The notes: generated from the letters alone by a model not told the origin. A stretch of 64,000 nucleotides of DNA from Granulosicoccaceae sp. 1_MG-2023 (GCA_030546905.1 JAUOPI010000001.1:124001-188000); one strand, 5' to 3'; numbered from the stretch's first letter, positions 53,388 through 63,815 are shown. Numbers and translations are program-made.

Positions 53388-56021
53388 TCAGTCTTTACCG
53401 AGACTTTTCTGCACGATCTCGAAGACATCCGGCGAGAGTTTTCCGCTGTCTTTGATCCGCGCCAGCTGCTCACGCATCAGGGATTGACGCGCCTCGTCAT
53501 AGCGACGCCAGCGACTCAGCGGCGCAACCAGACGGGCGGCCAGCTGCGGATTGGTTTTATCGAGCTTGATAATATAGTCGGCGAGGAACACATAACCGCG
53601 TCCGTCAGCCTGATGAAATCGCAGCGGATTGCTCATTGCAAACGCCGCCACCAGCGAACGCACACGGTTGGGATTACCCAGCTCAAAGTCCGGGTGCGCG
53701 GTCAGCGCAATCACGTCGTCGACTGCGCTTTCGCGCTGGGAGATGGCCTGCAGGGTGAACCATTTATCGGTCACCAAACGATTGCCCTTCCACTGCTGGT
53801 AAAAGTCCGCCAACAAGGTATCGCGCGCGTCCAGTGTGGTATGACTGAGCACCCGCAATACTGCAAGCCTGTCAGTCATGCTTTCGGACTCATGATACTG
53901 CGCCAGAGCCGCATTAAGCCACTCACCGGCCGGCAGGCAGGACAGGTATTGCATGCAAACCTGATACAGGCGGCGCACGCCCATGGCTGTGGCATCCAGC
54001 GCCTCACCTGCGGCATTACGGCAAGTGACATACAGGCTTTTGAACTGTGCGGCATAGGTGTTTGCAATACGTTCGCGCAGCGCCGAACGGGCCGCGTGTA
54101 TAGCGTCTATATCGACAACAGCCTGACGATCGGCAATCGCTTCAAGCGCCGGCAAGGTCAGGGCTTCAGCACGTAAAGCCGCACTTGCAGTATTGTCGGC
54201 GAGCAAGGGCTGCAGCGCGTCGATATAAGCCACGGCAGCCTGGTCATCATCACCTTGCATGGCCGCTTCGATCGCACGGGTCGCCAGCGCCTGAGCCGCT
54301 TCCCAGCGGTTAAAGCTGTCGCTGTCATAGCGCATCAGATGGGCCAGTTCCGCCGCGCTTTGTTCGGCGTCGAGAATCACCGGCGCGGAAAAGCCACGCA
54401 GCGTAGACAGTACCGGACGGGCACTCAGACCGGTAAAGGTAAAGGTCTGCTCAGCTTCGGTCAGATGCAACACCGCTTCGCTACAATCGCTGTCCAGCGG
54501 CTGCTCTTCACACTGCAGTGGCAGGGCCTGCCCGTCGTCGCCGAGTAAACCCGTCACCAAGGGGATATGACAGGGCTTGTTGTCCGGCTGTGTTTTACAA
54601 GCCTGGGATACAGTCACCTGAAAGCGGCCGGCGGTTTCGTCCCAGTCCGTGCTCAGGCGCAGCGTCGGCGTGCCGGCCTGCGAGTACCAGAGACGGAACT
54701 GACGCAGATCCACACCGCTTGCGTCTTCCATGGCGCTGACAAAATCCTCACAGGTCACGGCCTGTCCGTCATGTCGCTTGAAATACAAGTCCATACCTTT
54801 ACGGAAACCGCTCTCGCCGAGCAGCGTGTGCATCATGCGGATCACCTCGGCGCCTTTTTCATAGACCGTGGCGGTATAGAAGTTGTTGATTTCGATATAG
54901 GCGTCGGGGCGGATCGGATGCGCCATCGGCCCGGCATCTTCCGGAAACTGGCGCGCCCGCAACTGGCGTACATCATCAATACGTTTGACCGCCCGGTCAT
55001 TCATATCAGCGCTGAATTCCTGATCGCGGAATACCGTCAGACCTTCTTTCAGGCTGAGCTGAAACCAGTCGCGGCAGGTCACGCGGTTGCCGGTCCAGTT
55101 GTGGAAATATTCATGCGCGATCACGCTTTCAACACCTTCAAAATCCGTGTCGGTAGCGGTCTTGCGGTCGGCCAGCACAAAGCGTGAATTAAAGATATTC
55201 AGGCCTTTGTTTTCCATCGCCCCCATATTGAAATCGTCGACCGCGACAATCATGTAGACATCGAGATCGTACTCCAGACCGAAGCGCTGCTCGTCCCAGG
55301 CCATGGCGTGTTTCAGCGCCTGCATGGCGTAGTCGCATTTGTCGGCGTTATGGTGCTGCACAAAAATATGCAGCGTCACATCACGTCCGGAAGCGGTGGT
55401 GAATTTGTCCTCAATACAAGCCAGGTCCCCGGCAACCAGGGCAAACAAATAGCTGGGTTTGGGGAAGGGATCATGCCAGACCACCTCATGACGGCCGTTG
55501 TCCAGTTGCCGCGCCGCGGTGCGGTTGCCGTTGGCCAGCATCACCGGATAGCGCGCCGCATCGGCTTCGATAGTCACGGTAAACACCGCCAGCACATCGG
55601 GCCGGTCCGGGTAGTAGGTAATCCGGCGGAAGCCCTCGGCCTCGCACTGGGTGCAGAAGTTGCCGCTGGATTTATACAGTCCTTCCAGGCGTGTGTTGTT
55701 CTGCGGCTCACAGCGCGTGATGATTTCCAGCTCGGCGCTGTCGCCGGGGATAGTCAGGCTCAGAGCGCGCTCATTAACACTGTAGTCAGCCTCACTCAGC
55801 ACGCTGCCATTGAGCGTGACCTGTTCAAGGGTCAGGTCCTCGCCGTCAAGGTGCAAAGGCGCATCGGCGCGGCCGTCGGGATGACGGCTGACCCGCAGCC
55901 GGTTGCGCACGCGCGCATGGTCTTCGTGCAGATCAAAATGCAGATCGACGGTTTCTACGGTGAAATCCGGCACGCGGTAATCGCTGCGGCGGATAGTGAC
56001 AGGTTCAGTCGGGTTCTTCAT
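53388..56021 (-). CDS. pepN: Aminopeptidase N
   Basis: 877 aa, the E. coli PepN length. M1 peptidase: exopeptidase motif GAMEN at 267-271, zinc site HEYFH at 303-307 with the third ligand Glu326 in KEGLT, then the beta and large helical C-terminal domains. It removes N-terminal residues in the late steps of cytoplasmic protein breakdown. AAGAGG lies 6 bases before the ATG. It is divergent from the metzincin-like gene. Confidence 0.95.
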   Translation of the reverse strand: MKNPTEPVTIRRSDYRVPDFTVETVDLHFDLHEDHARVRNRLRVSRHPDGRADAPLHLDGEDLTLEQVTLNGSVLSEADYSVNERALSLTIPGDSAELEIITRCEPQNNTRLEGLYKSSGNFCTQCEAEGFRRITYYPDRPDVLAVFTVTIEADAARYPVMLANGNRTAARQLDNGRHEVVWHDPFPKPSYLFALVAGDLACIEDKFTTASGRDVTLHIFVQHHNADKCDYAMQALKHAMAWDEQRFGLEYDLDVYMIVAVDDFNMGAMENKGLNIFNSRFVLADRKTATDTDFEGVESVIAHEYFHNWTGNRVTCRDWFQLSLKEGLTVFRDQEFSADMNDRAVKRIDDVRQLRARQFPEDAGPMAHPIRPDAYIEINNFYTATVYEKGAEVIRMMHTLLGESGFRKGMDLYFKRHDGQAVTCEDFVSAMEDASGVDLRQFRLWYSQAGTPTLRLSTDWDETAGRFQVTVSQACKTQPDNKPCHIPLVTGLLGDDGQALPLQCEEQPLDSDCSEAVLHLTEAEQTFTFTGLSARPVLSTLRGFSAPVILDAEQSAAELAHLMRYDSDSFNRWEAAQALATRAIEAAMQGDDDQAAVAYIDALQPLLADNTASAALRAEALTLPALEAIADRQAVVDIDAIHAARSALRERIANTYAAQFKSLYVTCRNAAGEALDATAMGVRRLYQVCMQYLSCLPAGEWLNAALAQYHESESMTDRLAVLRVLSHTTLDARDTLLADFYQQWKGNRLVTDKWFTLQAISQRESAVDDVIALTAHPDFELGNPNRVRSLVAAFAMSNPLRFHQADGRGYVFLADYIIKLDKTNPQLAARLVAPLSRWRRYDEARQSLMREQLARIKDSGKLSPDVFEIVQKSLGKD

Positions 56022-56170
56022 GGTTTGCCTCTTGAGGCCGGAGCGGCTCCGGCCAGTGCGGTACTGTGTCAGCCGGCAGGTGAACGGGAAAGCGGTTCCG
56101 CGAATATCATTCAGGGAACCCCGCCTGCGTCGCTAACAACTATTCATAACTGCAAATCACTATAGCAAAT

Positions 56171-56959
56171 ATGCCCCTGCTGACCTTTCGCAATGTGCGG
56201 ATTCTGGCACTGCTTCTGGTACTGGCCTATGTGGCGCTGTACAGCCGCCACCAACTGGTACTGAGCCGGGCATGGGAACGCCCGCTGGCGGTCACAGTGT
56301 TCCCCATCAACGGTGACGGCCTGCCCGCCACCCGGGACTATATTGCTTCGCTGGACACGGACGCCTTCCGTGAGATCGACCGGTGGTTTGCCGACGAAGG
56401 CAAGCGCTACGGGCTTGAGGTGGCCGAACCGGTTTATACGGAAACCGGCCCGCAGGTAGACAGTACACCGCCCGTACTGGAAAAAGGCGCCGGCCCGTTT
56501 GCGACCCTCTGGTGGGGCCTGAAGATGCGTTACTGGGCCTGGCAAAACACCCCGGATTCGCGCAGCAATGTGGCCCGTGTGCGGCTTTTTGTGATCTACC
56601 ACCAGGGCCGCGAGGGTGAGGCCCTGCCGCATTCGCTGGGCTTGCAGAAAGGCCTGATCGGCGTGGTGCACGCTTTTGCCGAACGGCGTCAGGCCAGACA
56701 GAACCGTATTGTGATCGCCCACGAATTACTGCACACCGTGGGCGCCACGGATAAGTACGATGCGCGCGGGCTGCCGGTGGTGCCTGACGGACTGGCCGAC
56801 CCGTCCCGTCAACCGGTTTACCCGCAACGCCGGGCCGAGATTATGGCCGGTCATATCGCCGTAGCGCCGGGCCGTTCGACTATGGCCGGCGGGCTGAGCA
56901 AGGTGGTCATCAACCCCTATACCGCGCTGGAGATCAACTGGATCAAAGCGCCGGACTGA
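56171..56959 (+). CDS. Metzincin-like membrane-anchored putative metallopeptidase
   Basis: 262 aa. One N-terminal membrane anchor (residues 9-25), so the rest is probably periplasmic. Extended zinc motif HELLHTVGATD: His184, Glu185, His188, Gly191, Asp194, the HExxHxxGxxD form known from snapalysin-type metzincins. Met225 in AEIMAG is placed as a possible Met-turn. The first half (VTVFPINGDGLPATRDY and a helix) matches nothing I know. No specific family or substrate recognised. It is divergent from pepN; the next gene on this strand is 53 bp away. Confidence 0.65.
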   Translation: MPLLTFRNVRILALLLVLAYVALYSRHQLVLSRAWERPLAVTVFPINGDGLPATRDYIASLDTDAFREIDRWFADEGKRYGLEVAEPVYTETGPQVDSTPPVLEKGAGPFATLWWGLKMRYWAWQNTPDSRSNVARVRLFVIYHQGREGEALPHSLGLQKGLIGVVHAFAERRQARQNRIVIAHELLHTVGATDKYDARGLPVVPDGLADPSRQPVYPQRRAEIMAGHIAVAPGRSTMAGGLSKVVINPYTALEINWIKAPD

Positions 56960-57012
56960 GGGCGGCTCACCAAAACTTAATCGCACAGCGACCGGCCTGC
57001 CCGTAAACTGGA

Positions 57013-57432
57013 ATGATGAAAGCCCTGACAGATTTTATCGCCGCCAATGAGGTGCTGGTCAGCACACTGACCCTCAGCTCCGTGGTCTTTTTTATCGGCT
57101 CCTTACTGGCCATCCCCTGGTTGGTGGCGCGCCTGCCGCAGAACTATTTCACCGATACCAACCGCCACAAACACCGCGCCCCGCGCTCGCTCGGCGAAAG
57201 TTTGCTGATCCTGGGCAAAAATACCATCGGCGCGCTGCTGGTACTGGCCGGCATCGCCATGCTGGTGCTGCCCGGTCAGGGCCTGCTGTGTATTCTGATC
57301 GGCCTCTCGCTGACCAATTTCCCCGGCAAATTCAAACTCGAACGGCGGCTGATCCGGACTCCCGCCATCTACCGAGCACTGAACTGGATACGTGACCGTC
57401 GCGGTCAACCGCCACTGGCCCTGCCTGATTAA
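57013..57432 (+). CDS. Small membrane protein (PGPGW/TIGR02611-like)
   Basis: 139 aa with two to three membrane helices (about 17-38 and 74-102). The LVLPGQGLLCILIGLSLT motif recalls the PGPGW family of putative membrane proteins. The basic tail ends RDRRGQPP. Function unknown. It lies between the metzincin-like gene and cobU on the same strand, with gaps of 53 and 56 bp. Confidence 0.65.
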   Translation: MMKALTDFIAANEVLVSTLTLSSVVFFIGSLLAIPWLVARLPQNYFTDTNRHKHRAPRSLGESLLILGKNTIGALLVLAGIAMLVLPGQGLLCILIGLSLTNFPGKFKLERRLIRTPAIYRALNWIRDRRGQPPLALPD

Positions 57433-57488
57433 GCACCGATGCGCTAGAATCGCGCGTTCAACCTGCTTCCCCGAGCCCTGCAAGCCCC

Positions 57489-58013
57489 ATGAAACTGTTG
57501 ATCCTCGGCGGCGTTCGCAGCGGTAAGAGCCGCTTTGCCGAAGAACGCGCGCGCCGGACCGGTAAACCGGTCACCTACGTGGCCACGGCCAGCACGGCTT
57601 TTGCCGATGACGAGATGCACGCACGCATCGAAAAACACCGCCTGCACCGTCCGCCGGACTGGCAACTGATTGAAGAAACCCACGATCTGGCGCGGCTGAT
57701 CCGTGAACACAAAGCCGCGTCGGTACTGCTGATCGAATGCCTGACCCTGTGGCTGACCAATCTGCTGATCGACGAAGCACCGGTCCTGGCACCGGCCAGA
57801 GAGGCTTTTCTCGAGGCCCTCGCCGAGAGCGCCGGTGACGTAATTATGGTCAGCAATGAAGTGGGCTGGGGCACCATCCCACAAAACGCGCTGAGCCGGC
57901 GTTTTGTCGACGAAGCCGGCACCCTGCATCAGGCCGTGGCCCGCCATTGCGACGAAGTCGTACTTGTCGCGGCCGGCCTGCCTCTCACCCTCAAACCCGG
58001 GAATCTGCAATGA
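57489..58013 (+). CDS. cobU: Adenosylcobinamide kinase/guanylyltransferase
   Basis: 174 aa. P-loop GGVRSGKS at 7-14, VTYVATA, the guanylylation-site region IEKHRLHRPPDW, and VSNEVGWGTIPQN. It phosphorylates and then GMP-activates adenosylcobinamide in late B12 assembly and salvage. A TAGAAT sits 40 bp upstream. The stop overlaps cobT by 4 bp. No cobalamin riboswitch seen upstream. Confidence 0.93.
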   Translation: MKLLILGGVRSGKSRFAEERARRTGKPVTYVATASTAFADDEMHARIEKHRLHRPPDWQLIEETHDLARLIREHKAASVLLIECLTLWLTNLLIDEAPVLAPAREAFLEALAESAGDVIMVSNEVGWGTIPQNALSRRFVDEAGTLHQAVARHCDEVVLVAAGLPLTLKPGNLQ

Positions 58014-59059
58014 AAGACTGGACCGAATCGGCCATCCCTTCACCCGACCGCAACGCTCAGGAAGCGGCGCTTGCGCGGCAGAACAAGCTCACCAAGCCGC
58101 CCGGTTCACTGGGCCGGCTGGAAGACATCGCCGTGCATCTGGCCGCGTTGCAGGACAACGCCCGACCGCAGCTGCGGCATATCGCCATCAGCGTATTTGC
58201 CGCTGACCACGGCATTGCCGCCGACGGCGTGTCGGCCTTCCCGCAGGCGGTGACCGCCGAAATGGTGCGTAATTTCAGCCGTGGCGGCGCGGCCATCGGC
58301 GTGCTTGCCAAAGAACTGCAAGCCAGTCTGGAAGTGGTCAACCTCGGCACGGTGTGCCCGATTGAAGCGGATCTGCCCGGTGTGGTGGATGCGGTGATCG
58401 CCCCCGGCACGGCCAGTTTCCGCCGGCAGGCGGCCATGACCGAAGCCCAGCTCGACAGCGCCCTGGCCGCCGGCAAGGCCGCCGCAGAACGGGCCGCGGC
58501 CGCTAAGGCCGATCTGTTTATCGGCGGCGAAATGGGCATAGGCAACACCACCAGCTCCGCGGCAATCTATGCCGCACTACTGGATCTGGATGCCGCCCAG
58601 GTCAGCGGCCCGGGAACCGGACTGGACGAACAAGGTGTGCAGAACAAAACCCGGATTTTGCAGGAAGCGCTGGCCTTTCACGGTGCCGGGCACCCGCCAC
58701 GGGAGCTGTTGCGCCGGGTCGGCGGCTTTGAAATCGCCGCCCTGACCGGTGCCTATCTGCGCTGTGCCCAGCTGGGCATACCAGCGCTGGTCGACGGCTT
58801 TATCACCACCGCAGCGGCCATGCTGGCAGTGGCCCTGCGCGGCGAGTGCCGTGACTGGCTGTTGTTCTCGCACCGCTCGGCGGAACCGGCTCACCATGCC
58901 GCGCTGGAACAATTACAGGCAGAACCGCTGCTGGATCTGCACATGCGCCTCGGCGAAGGCAGCGGCGCCGCGGTGGCGGCCGGACTGATGCGCCACGCGC
59001 TGGCCCTGCATAACGGTATGGCCACGTTCGATGAGGCCGGTGTGTCCGGCAAAAGCTGA
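58010..59059 (+). CDS. cobT: Nicotinate-nucleotide-dimethylbenzimidazole phosphoribosyltransferase
   Basis: 349 aa, start MKDWTESAIPSP inside the cobU stop (ATGA). Signatures: LTKPPGSLGRLEDIA, FAADHGIAADGVSAFPQAVT, GEMGIGNTTSSAA and a C-terminal LRLGEGSGAA with the catalytic Glu. It makes alpha-ribazole phosphate, the lower ligand of B12. The stop shares one base with the next start (TGATG). Confidence 0.95.
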   Translation: MKDWTESAIPSPDRNAQEAALARQNKLTKPPGSLGRLEDIAVHLAALQDNARPQLRHIAISVFAADHGIAADGVSAFPQAVTAEMVRNFSRGGAAIGVLAKELQASLEVVNLGTVCPIEADLPGVVDAVIAPGTASFRRQAAMTEAQLDSALAAGKAAAERAAAAKADLFIGGEMGIGNTTSSAAIYAALLDLDAAQVSGPGTGLDEQGVQNKTRILQEALAFHGAGHPPRELLRRVGGFEIAALTGAYLRCAQLGIPALVDGFITTAAAMLAVALRGECRDWLLFSHRSAEPAHHAALEQLQAEPLLDLHMRLGEGSGAAVAAGLMRHALALHNGMATFDEAGVSGKS

Positions 59060-59679
59060 TGGGCGACGGCGGGGACTTTTTCGTCGATCTGCTACGTCAC
59101 GGCGAAGCGGCCGGCGGCAGCGTCTTCCGTGGCACCCGGGATGATCCCCTGACCGCACAAGGTCTGGCCGATATGCGTGCGGTCAGCGCCGCTTTGCAGG
59201 GTATAGACAGGGTATTCAGCTCGCCCCGGCAACGCTGTCTGGCCTTTGCCGAGGAATTTGCCGCGGCACAGGGCTGTACGCTGGACACGCTGGCGGCGTT
59301 CGGCGAATACGACTTTGGTGATTGGGAAGGACGTGCCGTGGCGCAGGTCTACCGTGAGCAACGCGGCGCACTGGAGCGCTTCTGGCAGGACCCGCTGCAA
59401 CACCCGCCGCCCGGCGGCGAGCCTTTTGCCGCCTTCTGTGCACGAGTGGAACAGGGCTGGGAAACGTTCTTACAGCGCAACCAAAACCATCATGCCCTGA
59501 TCGTCACCCACGGCGGCCCGATCCGCGTGCTGCTTTGCCAGCTGCTGGGCTGGCCGCTGAGCAGCATGAACGCGCTGGAAGTGGCGCATGCCTCACACAC
59601 CCGGCTGCGGATTTCGCCGGCCGCCGACAGGCTTTACTGCTCGCTGGTGTTTTTTAATCGTAGCCCGGTGATGCCATGA
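59059..59679 (+). CDS. cobC: Histidine phosphatase, probable alpha-ribazole phosphatase
   Basis: 206 aa. Phosphohistidine motif LLRHGEA near residue 13, [10 protein letters not shown] and the second catalytic His in [10 protein letters not shown]. It is overlapped by cobT, so alpha-ribazole-5'-phosphate is the likely substrate in B12 assembly; other histidine phosphatases look alike. The 3' end overlaps convergent cobQ by 26 bp. Confidence 0.82.
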   Translation: MGDGGDFFVDLLRHGEAAGGSVFRGTRDDPLTAQGLADMRAVSAALQGIDRVFSSPRQRCLAFAEEFAAAQGCTLDTLAAFGEYDFGDWEGRAVAQVYREQRGALERFWQDPLQHPPPGGEPFAAFCARVEQGWETFLQRNQNHHALIVTHGGPIRVLLCQLLGWPLSSMNALEVAHASHTRLRISPAADRLYCSLVFFNRSPVMP

Positions 59680-61114
59680 TTCCGCAGATGCGGTCTATAT
59701 CCAGATGCGCCTCACACAGATCGGCCATCCGGTCGATGCCGGCTTCACGTAAATCACGGTAATCGGAGTCTTTCGGCGCTGCCAGACCGGCCCAGGCCAG
59801 CAATGCGCTGCAGGCCTCAGGATGATCAAACAGCCCGTGCAGATAGGTGCCGAGCACAGCGCCGTCGGCAGACAGCGCGCCTTCGCCGCGACCGTCAAGC
59901 CGCAGGGCCGGCCGCTTCAGTGCATCACCTTCAGTGCGTCCGGCATGGATTTCGTAACCTTCACAGGCGGCCCCGTCCAGCACCGTGCCGGCGGTATTTC
60001 CCAGCACTTTCTGCGCGGCCAGCGTGGTACGCATGGGTAACAGACCCAAAGCCTCACTTGCACCCGGCTCGCCTTCGATGCCCAGCGGATCGGCTATCTG
60101 CTCCCCGAGCATCTGAAAACCGCCGCAGATGCCGATCAGTTTGCCGCCGTAGCGCAGATGTTTGCGCAAATAGGCTTCCCAGCCATCGTCACGCAAAAAC
60201 TGCAGATCGGCGCGCACACTCTTGGAGCCCGGCAGAATCACCAGATCCGCCGGCGGTTTGGCTTCACCACGGCGCACATACTGCAGATTCACATCATCAC
60301 GCAGGGCCAGCGGCTCAAAATCGGTGTGGTTGCTGATCCGCGGCAGGACCGGCACCACCACATTCAGCACATCGCCCCCGCCGACGCGGTTATTGTGGCC
60401 GCTGAAACCGTCTTCGGCGGCCAGATGCAAATCCTGCGCATAGGGCAAAACGCCCAACACCGGTTTGCCGGTATAGCTTTCCAGCCACTCTATGCCCGGT
60501 TGCAGCAAGGCCATATCGCCGCGGAACTTATTGATAACAAAACCGCGGACCCGGCGCTGCTCGGATTCACTGAGCAGCATCAGGGTGCCGACCAGATGCG
60601 CAAACACACCGCCGCGATCGATATCGGCGATGATAATCACCGGCACGTCGGCCGCCTCGGCAAAACCCATATTGGCAATATCGTTTTTGCGCAGATTGAT
60701 CTCGGCCGGACTGCCCGCCCCTTCGACGACCACCGCCCCGTAGCGCTGACGCAGGCGCGCAAAAGAAGCCATCACATCCGGCAGCAGATTGGGCTTTTCG
60801 TTCTGGTAGTCCCCGGCGGCAAGATTACCGCGGGCGCGGCCGTGGACAATAATCTGTGCGCCTGTATCCGAATTCGGCTTGATAAGCACCGGATTCATGT
60901 CCGTATGCGGCTGCAGCGCGCAGGCCTCGGCCTGCAGCGCCTGGGCACGGCCGATTTCGCCACCGTCCGGGGTCACCGCACTGTTGAGCGCCATATTCTG
61001 CGGCTTGAAGGGCGCCACACTCAGTCCGCGGCGCAGAAAAACACGGCAAAGGCCGCACACCAGCGCACTCTTTCCGGCATCGGAAGTGGCGCCCTGAATC
61101 ATCAAAGAAGGCAT
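59654..61114 (-). CDS. cobQ: Cobyric acid synthase
   Basis: 486 aa. N-terminal ATPase domain ([35 protein letters not shown]) and C-terminal class I glutamine amidotransferase domain with the nucleophile Cys in [10 protein letters not shown] and the His in [10 protein letters not shown]. It amidates adenosylcobyrinic acid diamide. It is convergent with cobU-cobT-cobC, which use later substrates. The other late steps (cbiB/cobD and cobS) are not in the window. Confidence 0.95.
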   Translation of the reverse strand: MPSLMIQGATSDAGKSALVCGLCRVFLRRGLSVAPFKPQNMALNSAVTPDGGEIGRAQALQAEACALQPHTDMNPVLIKPNSDTGAQIIVHGRARGNLAAGDYQNEKPNLLPDVMASFARLRQRYGAVVVEGAGSPAEINLRKNDIANMGFAEAADVPVIIIADIDRGGVFAHLVGTLMLLSESEQRRVRGFVINKFRGDMALLQPGIEWLESYTGKPVLGVLPYAQDLHLAAEDGFSGHNNRVGGGDVLNVVVPVLPRISNHTDFEPLALRDDVNLQYVRRGEAKPPADLVILPGSKSVRADLQFLRDDGWEAYLRKHLRYGGKLIGICGGFQMLGEQIADPLGIEGEPGASEALGLLPMRTTLAAQKVLGNTAGTVLDGAACEGYEIHAGRTEGDALKRPALRLDGRGEGALSADGAVLGTYLHGLFDHPEACSALLAWAGLAAPKDSDYRDLREAGIDRMADLCEAHLDIDRICGIMASPGYD

Positions 61115-61206
61115 AGGCTGACATTACGGGATTTCAGTGCAGCTGTACTCTATAGCATAAGCAAACCTATACTTAGCCGAATTCCCTGAAAGTCCGTCCT
61201 CTTTGC

Positions 61207-62394
61207 GTGTTTTCATCAAAAGCTTCCCCGATCTGCCGTAACCGCTCAGGCGTCCTCAGCGGCCTTTTGCTTCTTGCCCTGCTGGCACCTGTGCCGGCAT
61301 CGGCGGCCGATCCGGCCGACTATGACGCCGATATCGCCCGCTCGCGGGAGAAAATCCGCAGTCTGGATGAATCGCTGCGGGTGGATAAGAAAAAGCGCGC
61401 CGAGCTGTTGCAACAGCTGAACCGCTACGATGATCAGATTAACTACCTGAACGGCAAACTCAGCGCGCTGGAAAAGCGTATCCGCATTAACGAGGACTCG
61501 CTCAAATCGCTGGAATCGGAACTGGTGGTCAAACGCCGTGAGGCGGCCGCCGAAAAAGCCCGCCTCGCCGAACAGATCCGCGCCGCCTACCGCATGGGCC
61601 ATCAGAGCGGTCTGCGCCTGCTCCTGAGTGAGAACACGCCGGCCACCTACAGCCGCCTGAGCAGCTATGCCGATTACTTTTCCGCGGCCCGCCAGCAACG
61701 TATCAGCTCGGCACTGGACAGCATGCAGTCACTGGCCGAGACCCGCCTGCGTGCGGCGCAATCGCGGCGCGCGCTGGAATCGAGCCGTGACAAACTGCGC
61801 CAGTCCCGTCAGGCCCAGCAGGAAGCCATGCGCTCGCGCAAGCGGGTACTGGCGCAGCTGGAGTCCGGCATCGTCAACAAATCCGACGAAATGGCCCGTC
61901 TGGAAGCGGATGTGGCGCGTCTGGAAGCGCTGGTCGCAGAACTGAGAAAGCGTCAGGCGGCCGCCGCCAAAGTCAGCAAACAGGACCGCGGCAGGCTGCC
62001 CTGGCCGGTTGACGGACGTATCACCGCTAACTTCAAGCAACTCAAGCCCGGCGGTAAACTGCGCTGGTCCGGCTTGTTTTTTTCCGCCCCGGTGGGCCGC
62101 GACGTGCTGGCCATCGCCGCCGGCAAAGCCGTTTATGCCGACTGGCTGACCGGCTTTGGTATGCTGGTGATCCTGGATCACGGCAACGGCATCATGAGTT
62201 TGTACGGTAATAACCGCGATTTACTCATCGAACCGGGCGATCAGGTGGAAAAAGGCCGGGTAATTGCAACTGTCGGCGAATCAGGCAGTCAGAATGAAAG
62301 TGGCCTGTATTTCGAAATCCGCGAAAATGCCGCACCGGTCGACCCGATCGGCTGGATCAGTAACCGGATGCAGTTTGCGAAAACAGCGAATTAG
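61207..62394 (+). CDS. envC: Murein hydrolase activator EnvC
   Basis: 395 aa, GTG start. Signal peptide to about residue 33 (PVPASA), long coiled coil to about 260, then a LytM/M23 domain. The zinc ligands are missing: RWSGLFF replaces the first His site and LYFEIR the HxH, as in EnvC, which activates the amidases AmiA/B at the division septum and is not itself an enzyme. ctpA follows after 92 bp; envC-ctpA is a common gammaproteobacterial order. Confidence 0.88.
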   Translation: MFSSKASPICRNRSGVLSGLLLLALLAPVPASAADPADYDADIARSREKIRSLDESLRVDKKKRAELLQQLNRYDDQINYLNGKLSALEKRIRINEDSLKSLESELVVKRREAAAEKARLAEQIRAAYRMGHQSGLRLLLSENTPATYSRLSSYADYFSAARQQRISSALDSMQSLAETRLRAAQSRRALESSRDKLRQSRQAQQEAMRSRKRVLAQLESGIVNKSDEMARLEADVARLEALVAELRKRQAAAAKVSKQDRGRLPWPVDGRITANFKQLKPGGKLRWSGLFFSAPVGRDVLAIAAGKAVYADWLTGFGMLVILDHGNGIMSLYGNNRDLLIEPGDQVEKGRVIATVGESGSQNESGLYFEIRENAAPVDPIGWISNRMQFAKTAN

Positions 62395-62486
62395 AGAACC
62401 GATTCAGGTTTTCAATGCTAAAATTCGGCATCACCGGTAAAAAACTAATATTTCAGGGTGTTGTATACCCTGTTCAGGAGAAATGA

Positions 62487-63815
62487 ATGTCGATTCGTTC
62501 CCGGTCAATCATGCTGGTACTGATGGGCACCTTGCTGGGCGCTTCACTGACCGTTGGCCATACCGTACTTGCCACCCGCGAGAATGACGCCACCTTACCG
62601 CTCGAGCAGCTGCGTACCTTTACGGACGTCTTCACGCGTATCAAATCCAACTATGTCGAAGATGTCTCTGACGAGGAGCTTCTCGAACACGCCATCCGCG
62701 GCATGCTCAGCGGACTCGACCCGCATTCGGCCTACCTGTCGCCCGAGCAGTTCAACGAGCTGCGGATCGGCACCTCAGGCCAGTTCGGCGGTCTCGGCAT
62801 CGAAGTCGGCATGGAGGACGGTTTCGTCAAGGTGGTCTCACCGATTGACGACACCCCCGCGCAACGCGCCGGTATGCAGAGCGGTGACCTGATCATCCGT
62901 CTCGACGACAAACCGGTCAAAGGCCTCAGCCTCAGCGATGCGGTCAAGCTCATGCGCGGCAAGCCCGGCAGCAAAATCCTCCTGACCGTGGTCCGCGAAG
63001 GACAGGACAAACCCCTGTCCATCGAAATCGAACGCGCGATTATCAAGGTCAACAGCGTCAAGAACCGCATGCTCGACGACGGCTTCGGCTATGTGCGTAT
63101 CTCCCAGTTTCAGACCAAAACCGCACAGGATCTGAACAAGGCGCTGGACAAACTCAACAAAGAAGCCGGCGGCAAGCTCAACGGCCTGGTGCTGGATCTG
63201 CGTAACAACCCGGGCGGCGTCCTGTCTGCCGCGGTCGGTGTGTCCGATGCATTCCTCGACGACGGCCTGATCGTCTACACCGACGGCCGTGAAGAAGATT
63301 CCAAGCTGCAGTACAGCGCAGCCGGCGGCGATATGCTCGACGGGGCACCGGTGGTAGTGCTGGTGAACGGCGGCTCGGCTTCTGCGTCAGAGATCGTTGC
63401 CGGTGCACTGCAGGATCACAAACGCGGCATCATCATGGGCACCAAAACCTTCGGTAAGGGCTCGGTACAAACCATTCAGGACCTGCCCAACGGCGGCGCA
63501 GTGAAGCTGACCACAGCACGCTACTTCACGCCGTCCGGACGGTCGATTCAGGCCCACGGTATCGACCCGGATATCGTCACCGAAAGCGTCAAGCTGAGTC
63601 GTGACGACGCCGCCAATGGTCTGGCGCCGGTCACCGAATCAAGCCTGTCCGGTCACCTGAGCAACCCGAATGATCCGGATATCGAAAAAACCGATGCAGA
63701 AAAAGCCGGTACGGATCAGTCCGACAACAGCTCGCTGATCGAAGACGACTACCAGCTCTATGAAGCACTCAACCTGCTCAAAGGCCTGACCATCTTCGGC
63801 CGCAGCGGCAGTTAA
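62487..63815 (+). CDS. ctpA: Carboxyl-terminal processing protease (S41)
   Basis: 442 aa. N-terminal signal/anchor helix (about 8-28), PDZ domain at about 95-175 (GQFGGLGIEVG, DTPAQRAGMQSGD), and the S41 catalytic dyad Ser299 in GGSASASE and Lys324 in TFGKGSVQ. The tail after about 385 is Asp/Glu-rich. It is a periplasmic protease that trims exported proteins and cell-wall hydrolases; in P. aeruginosa CtpA needs the adaptor LbcA. AGGAG precedes the ATG. Confidence 0.93.
   Translation: MSIRSRSIMLVLMGTLLGASLTVGHTVLATRENDATLPLEQLRTFTDVFTRIKSNYVEDVSDEELLEHAIRGMLSGLDPHSAYLSPEQFNELRIGTSGQFGGLGIEVGMEDGFVKVVSPIDDTPAQRAGMQSGDLIIRLDDKPVKGLSLSDAVKLMRGKPGSKILLTVVREGQDKPLSIEIERAIIKVNSVKNRMLDDGFGYVRISQFQTKTAQDLNKALDKLNKEAGGKLNGLVLDLRNNPGGVLSAAVGVSDAFLDDGLIVYTDGREEDSKLQYSAAGGDMLDGAPVVVLVNGGSASASEIVAGALQDHKRGIIMGTKTFGKGSVQTIQDLPNGGAVKLTTARYFTPSGRSIQAHGIDPDIVTESVKLSRDDAANGLAPVTESSLSGHLSNPNDPDIEKTDAEKAGTDQSDNSSLIEDDYQLYEALNLLKGLTIFGRSGS

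Noticed and set aside
57433-57488. Cobalamin riboswitch before cobU
   Set aside because: Only 56 bp available and no B12-box seen; too short for the structure.
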